This document shows positions 13,428 through 27,000 of a DNA stretch of 64,000 nt, piece after piece. The DNA comes from Anas platyrhynchos (lineage: Eukaryota; Chordata; Aves; Anseriformes; Anatidae). The stretch's first letter is position 1; the number at the start of each line of letters is the position of its first letter. The position numbers and the translations under genes are program-made. The stretch spans positions 5,662,001 to 5,726,000 of the forward strand of contig NC_092590.1 in the NCBI RefSeq assembly GCF_047663525.1. The letters are read 5' to 3'. The notes under the pieces are model-generated. The model had not been told where the DNA came from. It did not search any database and saw nothing but the letters and a program-made list of their open reading frames with translations.

Positions 13428-14715
13428 AACGCCCAGCCTCCCCGCCCTCGGTTCGCACCGCACCGCCGCAGGAGTCCCGTGTCAGCTAGAATGATTGAAA
13501 GAGATTGTTGCAGAGAGGGGCCAGCCGGAGCAGGGGGTGGCAGAGACGGCCACCGCAGCCCCCGCGCTCACCGGGCTGGGCTTGGCCTCGTGCCTCCTGC
13601 CCGGCCTCGCGCCCCGCGGTCGCAGAAGTGACATTGGCAACTATGGGAAACATGGATTGCGCGGCCCAGACCAAGAGAAGGTAATAGTTTTCCAGATACA
13701 ACCGTTCGAAGAGAACATCTACAACATTGTGATTTAGGAAAAAAAAACGTAATAGTAATGAGAATTAATAGGAAAGACATTCAAACTTGTAGTGTTTTCC
13801 TGTTTGCTTGTTTGTTTCCTAAACCTCACACGGTGGTTTGATTCTGCACTGCTCTGGGCCATTACGAAACATTCTGCGTTAAGCACAGGGTAGATTTTTT
13901 TTTGGTTTCAGTTTTCTTAATTACGCATATCTACTTCCCACACAGCCATATTTTAAACTGAAATAAAACTCCCTAATATTTTCATGGCATAAATTACATA
14001 TGCAGAGAAAGGCAACAAATACAATTTTGTATAAATTAAGAATTAAGACTTATTGTAGGCTTGCTCAGTACCCTGTTCTCTGAAGTACTGGTAGTGAGCA
14101 GGAGAGTCATGCAGCTTATCAGAAAAGATAGTACACATCTTTACCATTTTTCTTCAGTGCTCATTTTAAGATTTTTTTTTTATATCTGGGTTCTCATTCT
14201 GCAACTTACTATTTCTTGCAAAAGCATTGGGATTTTTTTTTAAACAGCTTTCCTATACACACTGAGCCTTCAACAAATGAAACACAGCTAGCACTAAGTT
14301 CTCTCAGCTAAAAGATGGATATATTAAAATAAAAAAATAAAAGGATAAAACTCTGCAAATAAAAAGAAACCTTTCCTCATTTGGGACACATATAGCTCTT
14401 AAAAACTGAAAATTCATAAATACGATCATCATATAACTTTAGAGAATTAAGGCTTCTAAAAACTTCAGTGCCAAAATAACCTCTCTGCATCAGTATTAAG
14501 AATAAAGTATCTTCTATTTTCGGTTGTGCTTGCTTTTCTTTCATTTTTAAAAAAAGACTTTCCTTAGTTCCATAGAATTTTGTCACGTAATATTACATAC
14601 TGTAGGGGAGTGTTAGAACTGCTTATTGACATTTTAAGTAGTTGTTAGACTAAGTTACAGCGATAAAATTTGATTACTGATCTGATTCATTACTATTTTA
14701 CATGGGGTGGTTGGC

Positions 14716-15079
14716 TCATTTCACCTTTTTTTCGTGTTTCATGTGGCCGTTTCTTCTATACTTGCCATTGGGTATCCCGTTCTGGTAATGTCCATTAACA
14801 GTGCTATGTTCATCATTTGACCAAAGATGTTTGCTTTTTTTGCGGATAAATTTTGTTAGCCTGGCCAGAACATAATAAAATAAGGCAGCACCCACTAGAA
14901 CAACAAAGGCAATATCCAGTAAGAAATACTGATAGAAAGAGATGCTGTAAACAGCGGCACGTAGATGTTGCGCTCCGTTGTGACGGAGGATATAGTTAAT
15001 CCAGTACACAGTCCGGTTAACGGGATGACCCGGTTGGTCTTTGTGAATTTCAGACAGCCTCTGGGCCCGTTGCCTGTAG
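14716..15079 (-). CDS. UGT8: UGT8 exon 6 (last coding exon), residues 421-541
   Basis: Starts after acceptor TTGTTTCTTTCACGCAG; its first base completes Ser421, then [19 protein letters not shown]. The coding part is 364 nt and ends GTG AAA TGA at 14718-14716. It encodes the C-terminal helix region with the Asn442 NRT sequon, one transmembrane helix (about 472-492, [20 protein letters not shown]) and a cytosolic tail rich in Lys, Arg, His and Asn that contains two NG repeats ([13 protein letters not shown]). The final KKVK is a dilysine KKXX retrieval signal that keeps the enzyme in the ER, where its substrate ceramide is made. Confidence 0.97.
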
Positions 15080-18000
15080 CTGCGTGAAAGAAACAAAGAA
15101 AATGGGACAAGGTAAAAAGCACAGCCAGCACTCTGAGCAATGCAAGCCTGTAAACACGTAAATATACTCTAGAGGCCAAAGCACGTCGTTTACTGCGGAA
15201 CTCTCACAACAACCCACACAAGGGATGACCTCTCTGCATCAGTCTTTACAGCTCATTGACAAAGAATTACTAAAAACACAGACCCATGGATGAGCCAGGT
15301 TGAAATCCACCCTTCAGCAACAGGCCTGTAGCAGTGATGAAGAACCGAACTGACCTGCTGACAGATGGGAATCCTATCTGATCTCAGATGAACATATTTG
15401 CCCTTCCCACTCAAAGTGGCAACATACCCTAACACGCTGCTCCCTCACACTATTGTGCAACTGTATTAATAGGGAAACAGAACAAAGTGCGAATCTTGGG
15501 TCTAGAATTCCTCTTAGGTCTTGAGTTCAGCCTAAAACTGATTTTTCATGATGAGCTGCCCCTGGAAGCTGATCACATCAAATTCCTTCCCTTCCCACTG
15601 CTGCAGGGTCGACGGGTTATTTGTGCAGGACTTACCTTTATACTAGGGATAATTATACAAGAAAAAGCCAAAGCAACTGATGCTACCAAGATGACTTCAG
15701 CAACTCTCCCCTTCACTGAGATTCTGCTGCTAACGAGCTCATTTTGTACAGATTTCTCCTTTTCCATGGCAAGTGCTGCTTAAAAACTTTGCTCCCATGA
15801 GAGCAAGAAACATTGTCTTCACTATACTCTAAAATGTCTATTAATTTAAAACAAGAAGCAACCAGCTAAAACATCACTTTTTTAAATCCAGAGATAGACT
15901 GTAAATTGACTGTCCTCATACTTTAATATTACTGAGCAAATTGATTTGATGGGATTAAAAATAGTTACAAAACCCAGTTCATGAGCTTGTATTTATTCCA
16001 CCTGAATGACAGAGTTACAGAAAGGCTGGCGCCCTCATTCATAATAATTTGTTGCAATGACAGTGTTCTAACAAATGGCCCCCATGACCCCAACACATAT
16101 ATTACTGGCCAGAAGACAAAGAATTTTGGGGTTTGGTCTTTTTTTTTTTTTTTTTTTTTTTGAAGTCATGGGACTTTAGAACAGTCACTTTTTTTTTTTT
16201 AGTACCTCCACATTTTCAGCTACAAACCAAACACATGACCTGACAATCATACAGGTATACTTTCCCACAAGCCCCCCAAGGGAGCATAACAGATTTAAAT
16301 ACGTTATTGTGGTGTAAATCAAGACACAAAAAGAGGTGTTGGTCTACAACAAGCAGCTAGTCAGGCCAGGTGTGTTTCTATAACCTTGCTGTCCTTCCCA
16401 TGGCATCTGTCACAACGACAGAAAAGCAAGACAATTGAGTTTTGGTATGCTGATCAGTGAGCTTGGCATCTATACAGGAACACGTTCAGTTGAGTAATCT
16501 TGTGAAATGGGGACATCTATCCGAAGACTTGCCCCAGCTGTACACACAATTAAGTCCCAACACAAACTTTTCCCCTTGCGTGAAGGCTCTGCATATACAT
16601 ATCTAAGCCATAACAGTAACTTACGACAAAAGCAAGAAACAATCGCTCGTTCCATACCTGGGATCATTAATAACTTTTACTAGTGCTTCATACAATTCAC
16701 TCTCAGTGACAGTCTTCCAGTTCAACAATATTCCCATGCCTTTGGCCTGTACTCGGGTCATAGTATCGTAATGGTCTCCAAAAAGGGGAATTCCCACCAC
16801 CGGGACCCCATGGTACATGGTTTCAAAAATGCTGTTCAAACCGCCATGACTAAGAAAAGCTTTAATGTTAGGGTGACCTGAAAATAGAAGAGGCATGAAG
16901 ACAAGAAGAAACTTTTACATCTCCTTAAGGTAAAGTTATCAAAGCAAATGGTACAACACATTTATCACTGGGTTCCTATGACTCCAATTCGGGAAAGCAG
17001 AATGAATCCAATTTGTTCTGAAGTTCCCCTCCACTTAAACTCACTCTGCAGAAATTTTGCATGCATTAGATTATATCCTTATATACAAATCGAGACGAAA
17101 TGGCCAAGGCAAAAAAACAAAATTCTCATGTATACAAGTTGTGTGAAATTATTAATGGATTAACTAATACACTGTCTACTCCTGAGTAACTGCAGTTGGT
17201 GACTACAACTGTTATTTACCTATTTAGCATTACAAATGAACCAGGGAGAGAGCATTTTTCCTCATTGTTCATATGAAATACAAGCTATTTAATGACGGGA
17301 CGACTCATGTTGCATTCTCTCTAAAGCTTCACATGCCTTACTTCAGGCTAGCAAGATATGACAACAATGACAGCAATATACTACTGCTACTTTGCAATGG
17401 AAAAATGAGACTGCCTCAGAGCAATTTAGTAACCAAAACAAATCTACCTGGTTTAGAAGTCATTTGCCTAATCACTACATTATGATAAATACTCTGGTTG
17501 ACATGCACGTACATTGACGCGCACACATTCTTAATGCATTCATCAGCACTCATCGCAGTACAGGAGTTATTTTGCAAACACAAATAGGCGTCCCAGAGAC
17601 AACACTAAGCACTTTGCAGTCCCTGGGATCCAAAATATTCAGCTACATTTCAACACAGGAAGGAGGGAAAGAAAAAGTAAATACATACACTCTAAGAAAC
17701 TGTACCAAAAGATGAAAGAACATCAAGCTTTAGCTCTGCATCTGAGAACTCAGTATCTCAGCATAGTTAAACAGAGAGGTTATTATCAGCTTGCAACAAC
17801 ATTCCAAATTTCTGTTAAAGATTTCATTGGAGAAATATATATATATATATATATGTATTTCTAATTAATATTAATAATAAACATATATCATTATGTTCAG
17901 AGTCTGAAGACTTGTTTTGGTGTGATGGGAACAAATTTTCAATGTCTGGTTTGATGATTCTTCCATGAAGAGACCAATGAAGACCATACCACACTTCTTC

Positions 18001-21000
18001 ATAACCACGAAATCAGTAGTTACAGGCATCAGTTACCTAAAACAGCAGATTCTAGAAAACTCCTACTTATCCTTTCTGATTATTTTTTATTTTTAACTGC
18101 ACAGATTGCATACAAGATTTTGCATAGCAAATGTTCCTATTATTAAGCTAAATAGGCTTTGGAATAACTATGCTTTTCTACTCAATTGACCAAAGAAACA
18201 AAATGGAGGTGATACCAGGTAAAGAGAAGTACCATCAGAAAGATGTTTCATTTCATCATCTTGTGTGAATTCTGTATTCTTGCTCTGTGACTTGTATCAC
18301 AATGACTGGTATTTCAGTAGAATGTTGTTGGTTGTTGGAAGAGCAAACTGAACTTGAGTGAGAACAATCAAAGTATCATTGTTACAGATACTCACCGAGA
18401 AGGTCGTTTTGTGGTAACCATTCTATAAGCTTTGTATTGTTGCCTAGATTCCTTGGTTTGTTTCCTGAAAACCTAAAATAAAATCAAATTGAAGCTAAGT
18501 TATCAAAACCTCAAAAATTGATAAACTCTAAGCAGAGAATCAAACCAAATGATCCATGAGAGCCGAGCACATTTCTAGTTACACAGAGATACCATTTATT
18601 TACCATTAAAAGAAAATAGCCTCAACCAAAATACTATATAATTAATAACTAGAAAATGTTTTTTCATCATTCCATTTCCTTACAGCCTAGTTCAAAATTC
18701 AATGTTTTCTATTTACATTATGGCAATGCAGTTATTTCTAAAAATGTATACAACTTACCATGGTGACTGGCAGGAGGTTTCATAACCTCTCTGTGGCTCC
18801 AAGTTCGTTACTTTACTGAAAACACTGATTAGCACTACATAACTCCACTGAGAACATCCCATCAGCACAAAAATAATAAGCCCTATTATCATTAACACAA
18901 GGCACTCCCTTTCAGTTAGCCTGTCCCTTACAGCTTTTAAGAACCGACACCATCTCATTTTAAGAGAAATTAATACTACATGGAAAGGAAAGGGTGACAG
19001 CTCAGTTTATGAGGCGAGAAGCTATTGGTAAAAAAGTTGAGATTAGACTGTAAGGTGCATTTCTGTTACTTGCCCACCTGCCTGAAATCTAATGGAAATG
19101 TCTTGGTCACCTGAGGTTTTTGGAAGTTTTATGAACAGAATACATCCTCAAACTGATTTATACATCATAGACAGTTTATATGTAAATTAAATACGTTCTA
19201 AACAAAATAAAGAGGGGGAAATAAGCTAACAGTGACTAGAGAATTTCTTAGTTTGACAGCTCCATCAGAAGACCTAAAAACACTCCTGGTTATTAGACAG
19301 CATTAGAACTGTAGCTTCATAGAGAATCACCTACAAATTCCCAATGACCTGAACCATATAGAATATATAAGCTATTTAGAAAGACATGTTAAAAAAAGGC
19401 AAATTCCCGACCTTATATAAAAGCAATTAAGCCACATTACTGGTTTTGGCTCTAACTAGTATCACATAAGCAGAAGAATATAAAGAACTGCAAAGATTCC
19501 CTTGATTTGGCATCCTGACTTAAGAGGTACAAACAGTACCACCTTTCCTATTCTCAGGAATGCCTAGTACAAAAACCACCTGCTTCCAACACAGATCATA
19601 GGTGAGCAGAAAAAAAATCTGAGTAAAATTGGACTAAATTTCATATTTAGGTGTCTAACTGTGGATCTCAAATTCCCATAGATCTGACAGAAAGCCACTC
19701 GCTCAGCTCTCCCAAAGGCCACGTCTTGCACCTAGTCCCAGAGACATCTTCCCATCGCCTGAATCATGCTGGAAAGAAAGAGAGTTAAGTTTCTTTATCC
19801 AAAAAAGCCCCTTAACAGATAATAGATGATAAAAACAGAAGAAGATATGGGAGAAGTGGGGGAAAAATGTTGCATAGACTGCTAATACAACTCTGAAAGT
19901 TCAGCAAGAACAGCAGTCAAACCATTGACCTGATGAAGTGTTACTTGGAAGCCAATGGCTCACATGTATTCCTCCGAATTACACTCCAGAGAATTACACA
20001 TCCAGAGAGTGATGCTGCACATGAAACAAAGCTGGCTAAGGACAGTTGATACTGCATTTTTACAGTAACTTTAAGGAGCTGCTCAAGTTTTTACAGCCAA
20101 AAAATCTTACTGATTCTTACTTCTGCACATTTTTCTTCCTGTGATTCCTCACAGAGAAAGACAAATAAAAGGAGCAATATTGAAAGTCCCTGTTTTCAGA
20201 TAGGGGGGAAGAAACGAAAGCAGGAAGGTTGGCAGGGGGAGCAAGCCTTGAATCCTTCCTTCCTAAGACTGTATCAGCAGAATGTCATTCTCACTCCCTA
20301 CAGGGATTTCTTTATCACAAGTGATGAGAGCATGTCACAAATGTTATAACCTCAGAAACTCTTTTTGCTCTCCCCAGTCCTTCCAGGATATGAACTCAGC
20401 ACAGGCGTATATAACCTATGCCTTATCCTGCCACGAAATCGTTGCTCTTGCTTGTTACCAGGGGAATACAGCATTTCCATACAGACTATCTTTCAAAAGA
20501 GTCAGGTCCTCTGTGCCACCCAGACTGCCTGCATTTCAGATTCTGCCTTAGATGCGACTCTAAAGATGGCACAATAGGAAGTGACTGTGCTTCAAATTAC
20601 CCCAAATACATCTGTCATCACACTTACCTCCAAATAACTCTCTGAGGCAGTCTTCCCAGTGCAAGTGCTAACTTATTTGCTATGTCTTCTGACAGATATT
20701 TCACTCCAGCTCCGAATGAAACGAGGACAAAGCCATTTTCATTAGCACCATTCACCCATGCCTGGAGATCCTGTTAAAGCAAAATTTGCATTGAGCACTG
20801 TAGAAGCACAGGTGTTTACCAGCTAAATAAATAGAAACAGATTAAGTAAGCATTGCTTAGCACAATCATTTGCTGGTCCCTGGTTACTTCGTAAGGCAAG
20901 TTTCAGAAGTAAAATGTTTTGGAAATTACAAAGTACAATGACTCAGAATACAAGGTATGGGCTATGAACACCGAAATTCTGCCGGGTTTGTTTTAGCTTC

Positions 21001-24000
21001 CGTATTAACAACTTCCTGAGACAATTTCTTTACAGTTGACACACAAGTAAAAAAAGAAAAAGAAAAGAAAAAGAAATAACTCTGCATTTTAACCCAGCAA
21101 AATATAAATAGATCTTGTAGTATCAGCCTGGTTGCAAAACACAGTAAAAACACTAAGTCAGGGACTCAATTGGTTGACCTCTGTCCTTAAAGACAGCGAG
21201 AGGTTATTTTTTATTTGACTTATAGAAAAATAATAAAACACGACAGAACCCAGAGCCTTCAAAAGGCACCTGCAGGCATCACGGTGCTCCAGCCCCTGGC
21301 CCGAAGAGAGGAAAAGCAAGCAAGAGAGGACTGCAGCAGTGTTGGTGCCAGCCTTCTGGGTGATGGATGGATCCCAGGGAGCGCCGTCACCTCCACCCAC
21401 ACGTCAGCGAGTTACAACGCCCACCTCCAAGTGACCTTGGTCACCGCAGAAATTACAGGTGAAATTTCCCCTGGGCTTGAAGCAACCAAAAAGCCATAAA
21501 GGTAGCCTGAGCCTCGCTGGCACAAGACACTTCAGGGCTGGTAGGCTTACCCACAATCCAGCCCAAATCCTGCCGGGCCCGGGGTTTTGCTGCATTGAAA
21601 CCATGCTGCGCCGGGCCAGGCGCAGGTAACTCACCCGCAGCCACTGCTTCAGGCAAGCACAGTTAAGTTACAAAGGAGACAGCAAAATCTGAACCCTGGG
21701 GCTGACTTTGTGGAAGCAGGGTTTATGTAACTGATGAAAATGCAAGCCAGCAGATGCGAGTACCTAACACCACTGGGATGGCAGAGCTCTGCAGAGTAAG
21801 AGGAAAAACCGTCTTAGTGGAGTAGATGGAGCAGAGCTGCAAGCTAAACAAGTCTCCAACACCAGAACAATGTCATTTCAGGAAAAAAAAAAAAAAAAGG
21901 CAAAAAAAGGTCCGGTGTACCCTTGGTTTGTCAAAACCAATTAAATTTCTATTTCTAATACAACTGTTCACAGTGGAAACTAAAAAAAACTATACCACTG
22001 ACCTACAGACATGTCAGTCTCCAAAGGATATCTTATTTTCCCCAGGATATGGTTTAATCCTAGTCTCATCCAAATCAAACATAAACCTACTCAGTACCAG
22101 AAGAGCAATAGGAAATGAGCAAAAGGAAAACTAAGCACTGGGTTCACAACGTGCCAGTAATGGTTCACTCTTGTCCCAGTAATAAACAGTGGGCCAGACA
22201 GTAACAGGGCAACGCTGCACTGTGGTACCTGGGTGCAAAACCACAAAAACCAGCAGGCGCAACAACGAGCTGCACATCAGGCTGGGATTGTGCAGTGAAA
22301 AAAGGGATTTCCATTTTCTCTAGACTCCATGCTTCTTCGTTTTTCTTCATCCTCTTCCAGTGCCCTTTCATTTCTATTTTTTTCCTTTGTCTGCAGAGGG
22401 AGGGGGAAGAAGGGAAGGCAGAGGGAGGGAAGTGTCTGTGACCTGCCTGGAAGCTGAATCATTTATTATTGGCTACACTTCTGGCACAGAAGTTTCCAAC
22501 CGGTTTTGTGATTTAAAGTTTGTCCTTGAATTTTACTTAAGGACCTAAGGCATGCTCCAAATGTAATTATATTATAGTCGCGTAGCGGTTCAACTACTTA
22601 CATCTTGAGCTATTTCCTATCTCTTCTTTAAAGCTAAAAAAAAAAATCCACTTTGGGGGCTCCAAGATAAACTTTTCTAAAAAGCAATTGCCTACTACGC
22701 TCTAAAAGACCTATCTGTGCCTGTCTGTAATATTTCATCAAGTTATATTCCAGGAGCTGAAGTCACCTATTACGAGGTGGACTTTTTTAGGCTCGCTTGT
22801 CTCCCAGCCCCTGCGTACCCTGCACTCCCTTTGCTAGGCACCCTTTGGTAGGCAGGTTGCAATTTATTTCCTAGGATGTGCTTTCAGTACGACTAATCTT
22901 TTGAGCTGGAGCTCCTTGTGGCATTGAAAATATAAGACAAAATACGTATCAGATCTGCTGATAAGCTCCCCAGCTACTATCAGCTTAAATTCAAACCAGG
23001 TCCTTCCTTTGGAAGACAGCAATGCACACACACAGCCCGCATAAATTCGCTGTGATGATGCATTGCAAGCCCCCGGGTCTTGTAAAGCCCTAAAACCTGG
23101 TGTTCCCTGGCACCACAGAAATGCCCCACAGCATGCCAAAGATCATCTCGGTGTTTCTGAAGGTGTGGAGTTCTGCCTGGGATGGGTGATGAGCCCGCAG
23201 GGAGCTGGCAGACGAAGGTTAGCAGAGCAGCACAGGCTGCAGGGTGTGTGAGGAAGAAGCGTGAGGTTTGCTTCAGACAACTGGAAGGAGCCTCTAGAGG
23301 TTCCCTGGTCTTCACAGGGGACTTAACACACCGATACCTGCTGAAACCTGGAGGTAACTCCTGTGCCTTGCTGCCAACTTCCTGACAGGCTCAAAAAGCC
23401 AGTGAGGGGAGACACTCCATCAGACCTCATCCTTACAGACAAGGAGGAACTGGACAGGAGCGTGAAGGTCAGGGCAGCCTCGGCTGCTGTGACCGTGAGA
23501 TGGAGTTAGCTGTTCAGGACGCTGAGAGGACAAGGAAGGCAATAGCAGGATCTCCTGGACTTCAAGAGAGCCAGCTTTGGTCTCTTCAGGAAGATGCTTG
23601 GAAAAAAAAAAAAAAAAAAGAGAGAGAGATACAGCCCTGGAGAGAAGAGGTGTTCAGGAGAACTGGTTGATAGCCAAGCATCACCCCTTCCAAGCTCAAG
23701 AGCAGCTGGAAATGTGTTTGCTTTAAAAAGACAAAAACTCAGCACCCAGCACTACTGCTCAAGTATTTCTCATGCAGCATCAGAAATTCCTATCATTTCT
23801 TATGCTTGGTCAGACATGGGGTTTCTACTAGGGATCGGCTCGTTCCAGCTCAGACAGGGCTCCCAAGGCTCCTGCCCCTGCCCCTTTGTGCCTAACTGGG
23901 AATTGCAGGAGACTTCACAACTCCGTGATCCACTCACAGAATGACAAATTACATGTCGTTACGCATACAGCCAGGACGTTTCCTTGTAATGGCATTTCTA

Positions 24001-27000
24001 AAACAGCATTTGAAAAGCCCCGTGCCTGTAGCACAGCTAATAGAATTACAATTCTCAGTACTTAATAAGTACTGAATAATGTAGGAAGAAAAAAAGAGAC
24101 TTTACGCCATACTGTGGCATTAGAGTCACCCTACAAACAGGCTTTTGCATTTCATTACTGTGCAACAGCAAGGCAACCTGCTTTATGTTATTATGACTCA
24201 CTTCACGGCCAAACTTTTGTAACTCTTCCCTTTGAAACACGTCTCTGGTTCAACAGGACATAGCATGCAATAAATGTATAAACATTACGAAAACAGTCTT
24301 TCCACTGAGGAACTTAAAATCTTGACAGGCGAGACAAGAACCTGCCATCGGGCTCCAACAAACAAGTGTTTGCTGTCTTCGGTAAGATTATAGAAATTAA
24401 CAGGATGAATTGGCTCGTTTTGTGCGAATTGCAGCTTTTTGAAGGGACAGGTGAGACGGGGTTTGCCGTGCTTTGAGCTGGGCAGGCGCGGACCAACTCG
24501 GATCCCCCAGGGGTGTCCGTATTCATCGTACTTTGACATCAACTGAAAGGCTCTTCTTTCACTCAGATTTGTTCGAGTTTTCCTTAAGCTTTAATTCATG
24601 CTGGCAGCAAGAGGAATTGCTCGTCTGCCTTCTGATACGCAGCCCCCTTCCCAGCTGCCTCCCCAGAGGGGTGCTGGAAATCAGCGCGATGCAGGAGCTG
24701 CAGAAAATGAACTGCAGACTTGTCAGAACACGGGTTCTCCTTGCATATATTTGTATAATTTCTGGCAGAGCAAAGCATTAATTAAATAGGATCACTAAGC
24801 ATTGCTAAAACTGCAAGTCAGGATAAAAGGAGGAAATGAAGGATGGGGGAACCAATATCCCCTCCTCGTAAGGCCACCAGAGTTAGTGACCTGAAGGATT
24901 CTCTCTCTCTCGGGCTCCTTTAACTTTCTGAAACTATTTCTCCAGGCAGTTTTCACTACGGATTTTCTAAGATAAAGTTCTAGCACAACTGAATCCAAGT
25001 GAGTGGTGTTTGTAGATCATTGGTTGCAAAACAAATCTGCATGTCCTGCTACATTAGCTGGGCCGTGGTACAAAGGCTCAGTATTTTCTTCCCCCGTTCT
25101 TTGTGTGTCCTACAAGGTATGGGAGCGATACAGCGGATAAAAAGCAGATTCTGATCTTGGCACATGGAAGAGGCCACTCTCGGTACCAGAGCTACATACT
25201 TCATTGGTGCAGATACATTCCTAATATTTACTTTATGAAGCATGCAGCAGGAACTGCGATGAAGGATGAGCAGCCCCAAACTTTTGTTTTTCTCTAATCT
25301 TGCAAAACCTGAGTCACAGAAGAGAACACAGTGATGCAACAGGACTTCTTTTTGCCTAAAATTTCAACATACCTAGCCTTCTTCAACCTTTTCTTCAAAC
25401 TTCAGCTGAACACAGATGCACCTTTGGGTTTTACAATTAATTCAAGCTTTACATACACGTGGCAAAGACAAACTAACTTTTCCAGTGACTGTTGCAGAGT
25501 CCTTGCCCGTCTTTTTTCTTCAGGTGTAAGTATTTTCCGGTTTTGTTGCGTAGAAGGAAAACCTCTTGCCTCAGTTACTTCACATCCTAGCACCGCCAGC
25601 AATTGCAGACATTTCCTTCACTGAGGCTACCCTGCACACTTGAGAAACCAGACACTAAGAAGCACAGGCTTTGTTTCCCCCTTTCCAAAATAGGAATCAA
25701 AACCTGAACAGCTAAAACCCCAAAACCATGAAGTACCTGACAGCAAGGTCCTCAGAAGAAGGTAGTCAATTCTGGATTGAGCTGCCAAAAACTTAAATCA
25801 GGCACTTACACAACTTCCAGCTAAAGAAAGATTATTTTCTTTTAGTAAAGTTACACAGAAGAGAAGCTGATGTTAATGAATTACCTTAGACACACAGGTG
25901 CATTCTGGGGTTCCCCTGAAATTTTATGCAAAGCACAGCTGAAAAGCCTAAAATCTGGGGAGAGATTCACAAAACCCCCTTGAGTGAGGGAGGTTGTTTG
26001 GTTTCATCTAATTATAACTTTATATATTATGACCCCAACAAAACATCATCATGTAGTAAATACATTCATTACTTACTATTTTTACTGAGGTGATTTAAGA
26101 TCCATGCGTGCTAAGGTATGAAACATTTAATGGTGTCCCACTTATTCTGCTGGGCCAAACCCTGCCAGGTCCTTGTCTGCTTTCATGTTCATGTCCACGC
26201 ACACACATGCTCTTTGGGTGAATTAGTATGACACTAAAGGACTGAAATAATCAACTTTCCTCTGAAACCACCTGCCAGTTGAATCATCTCCCTCATTTCA
26301 CAGGCACTGACTGCCTGATCCTGGCAGGCAGGGTCGCAAGGAGGTACCGACTGATGTTCAACACCACCCCACACCAGGCGAGCTTTCCCATCCCTTTCAC
26401 GGCGGTAGCTGAACATGCTCGTGGGTTTCACGGGGGGAACGGCACTTGCACAGCCCAGGCAGAGGCAGCCTGCTGCTGTGCCTTCCTGCTCCTTCCTTCT
26501 CCAGGGAGGGAGCTGACAGGGACTGGCTGGCCTCGTGCCCGATTCGTCCCACGTTTACCTTCAGAGCACTCCTCGAGCTCCGCATACGCACTGCGCGCAG
26601 GCTGCTGCTTTTTCGGTGTTGGCAATATTTATTGCACTCACAGCTTAGCACAGGCACAGCTACTACGACCCTGCCACGTTCTCTTTTCTGGTTTCAGCTG
26701 CCTGTGTGCAACCACCCCGGTACGACGCGATGTTACGAAGAGTGAAGGGTTTTGCATGTACGTCGCTCTTCTCCTTAAAGCCTCCCTGTGCTTGCATAGG
26801 GAGAATAAGCGCTTATTGATCTACGCTCTTCTGTAGGCAGGACAGGGGATGGGGGAATAAATAAAATAAAAATCTTTTTAGCATTCTCAGACAGGAATGT
26901 TATTGTGCCGAGCCCACTATGCGAGCTTTGTTCGGTTTGGTTTTCTAATTAGCAGGCTTAGCTGCTAAATGCACAGCTGTGACTATAGAGTGAGCACCCA

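Larger units (their letters stand above)
12790..14715 (-). other. UGT8: Probable UGT8 3' UTR
   Basis: AT-rich sequence directly after the UGT8 stop codon with no other gene. The left limit is inferred from the best poly(A) signal I could see (minus-strand AATAAA at 12815-12810, followed by a GT-rich stretch). Alternative AATAAA hexamers on the minus strand lie at 13106-13101 and 13389-13384, which would give a shorter UTR. An internal GC-rich patch and A-tract (13391-13690) interrupts it. The extent is an inference and needs RNA 3'-end data. Confidence 0.35.

Noticed and set aside
14895..15179. A 94-codon minus-strand frame starting MASRVYL
   Set aside because: It reads intron 5 and then exon 6 in the wrong frame; the transmembrane look comes from out-of-frame reading.
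26279..26836. A 185-codon + strand open frame in UGT8 intron 2
   Set aside because: No recognisable domain, odd Cys/Leu/Arg-rich composition, overlapping frames on both strands, and no splice or promoter context. Chance frame in GC-richer DNA.
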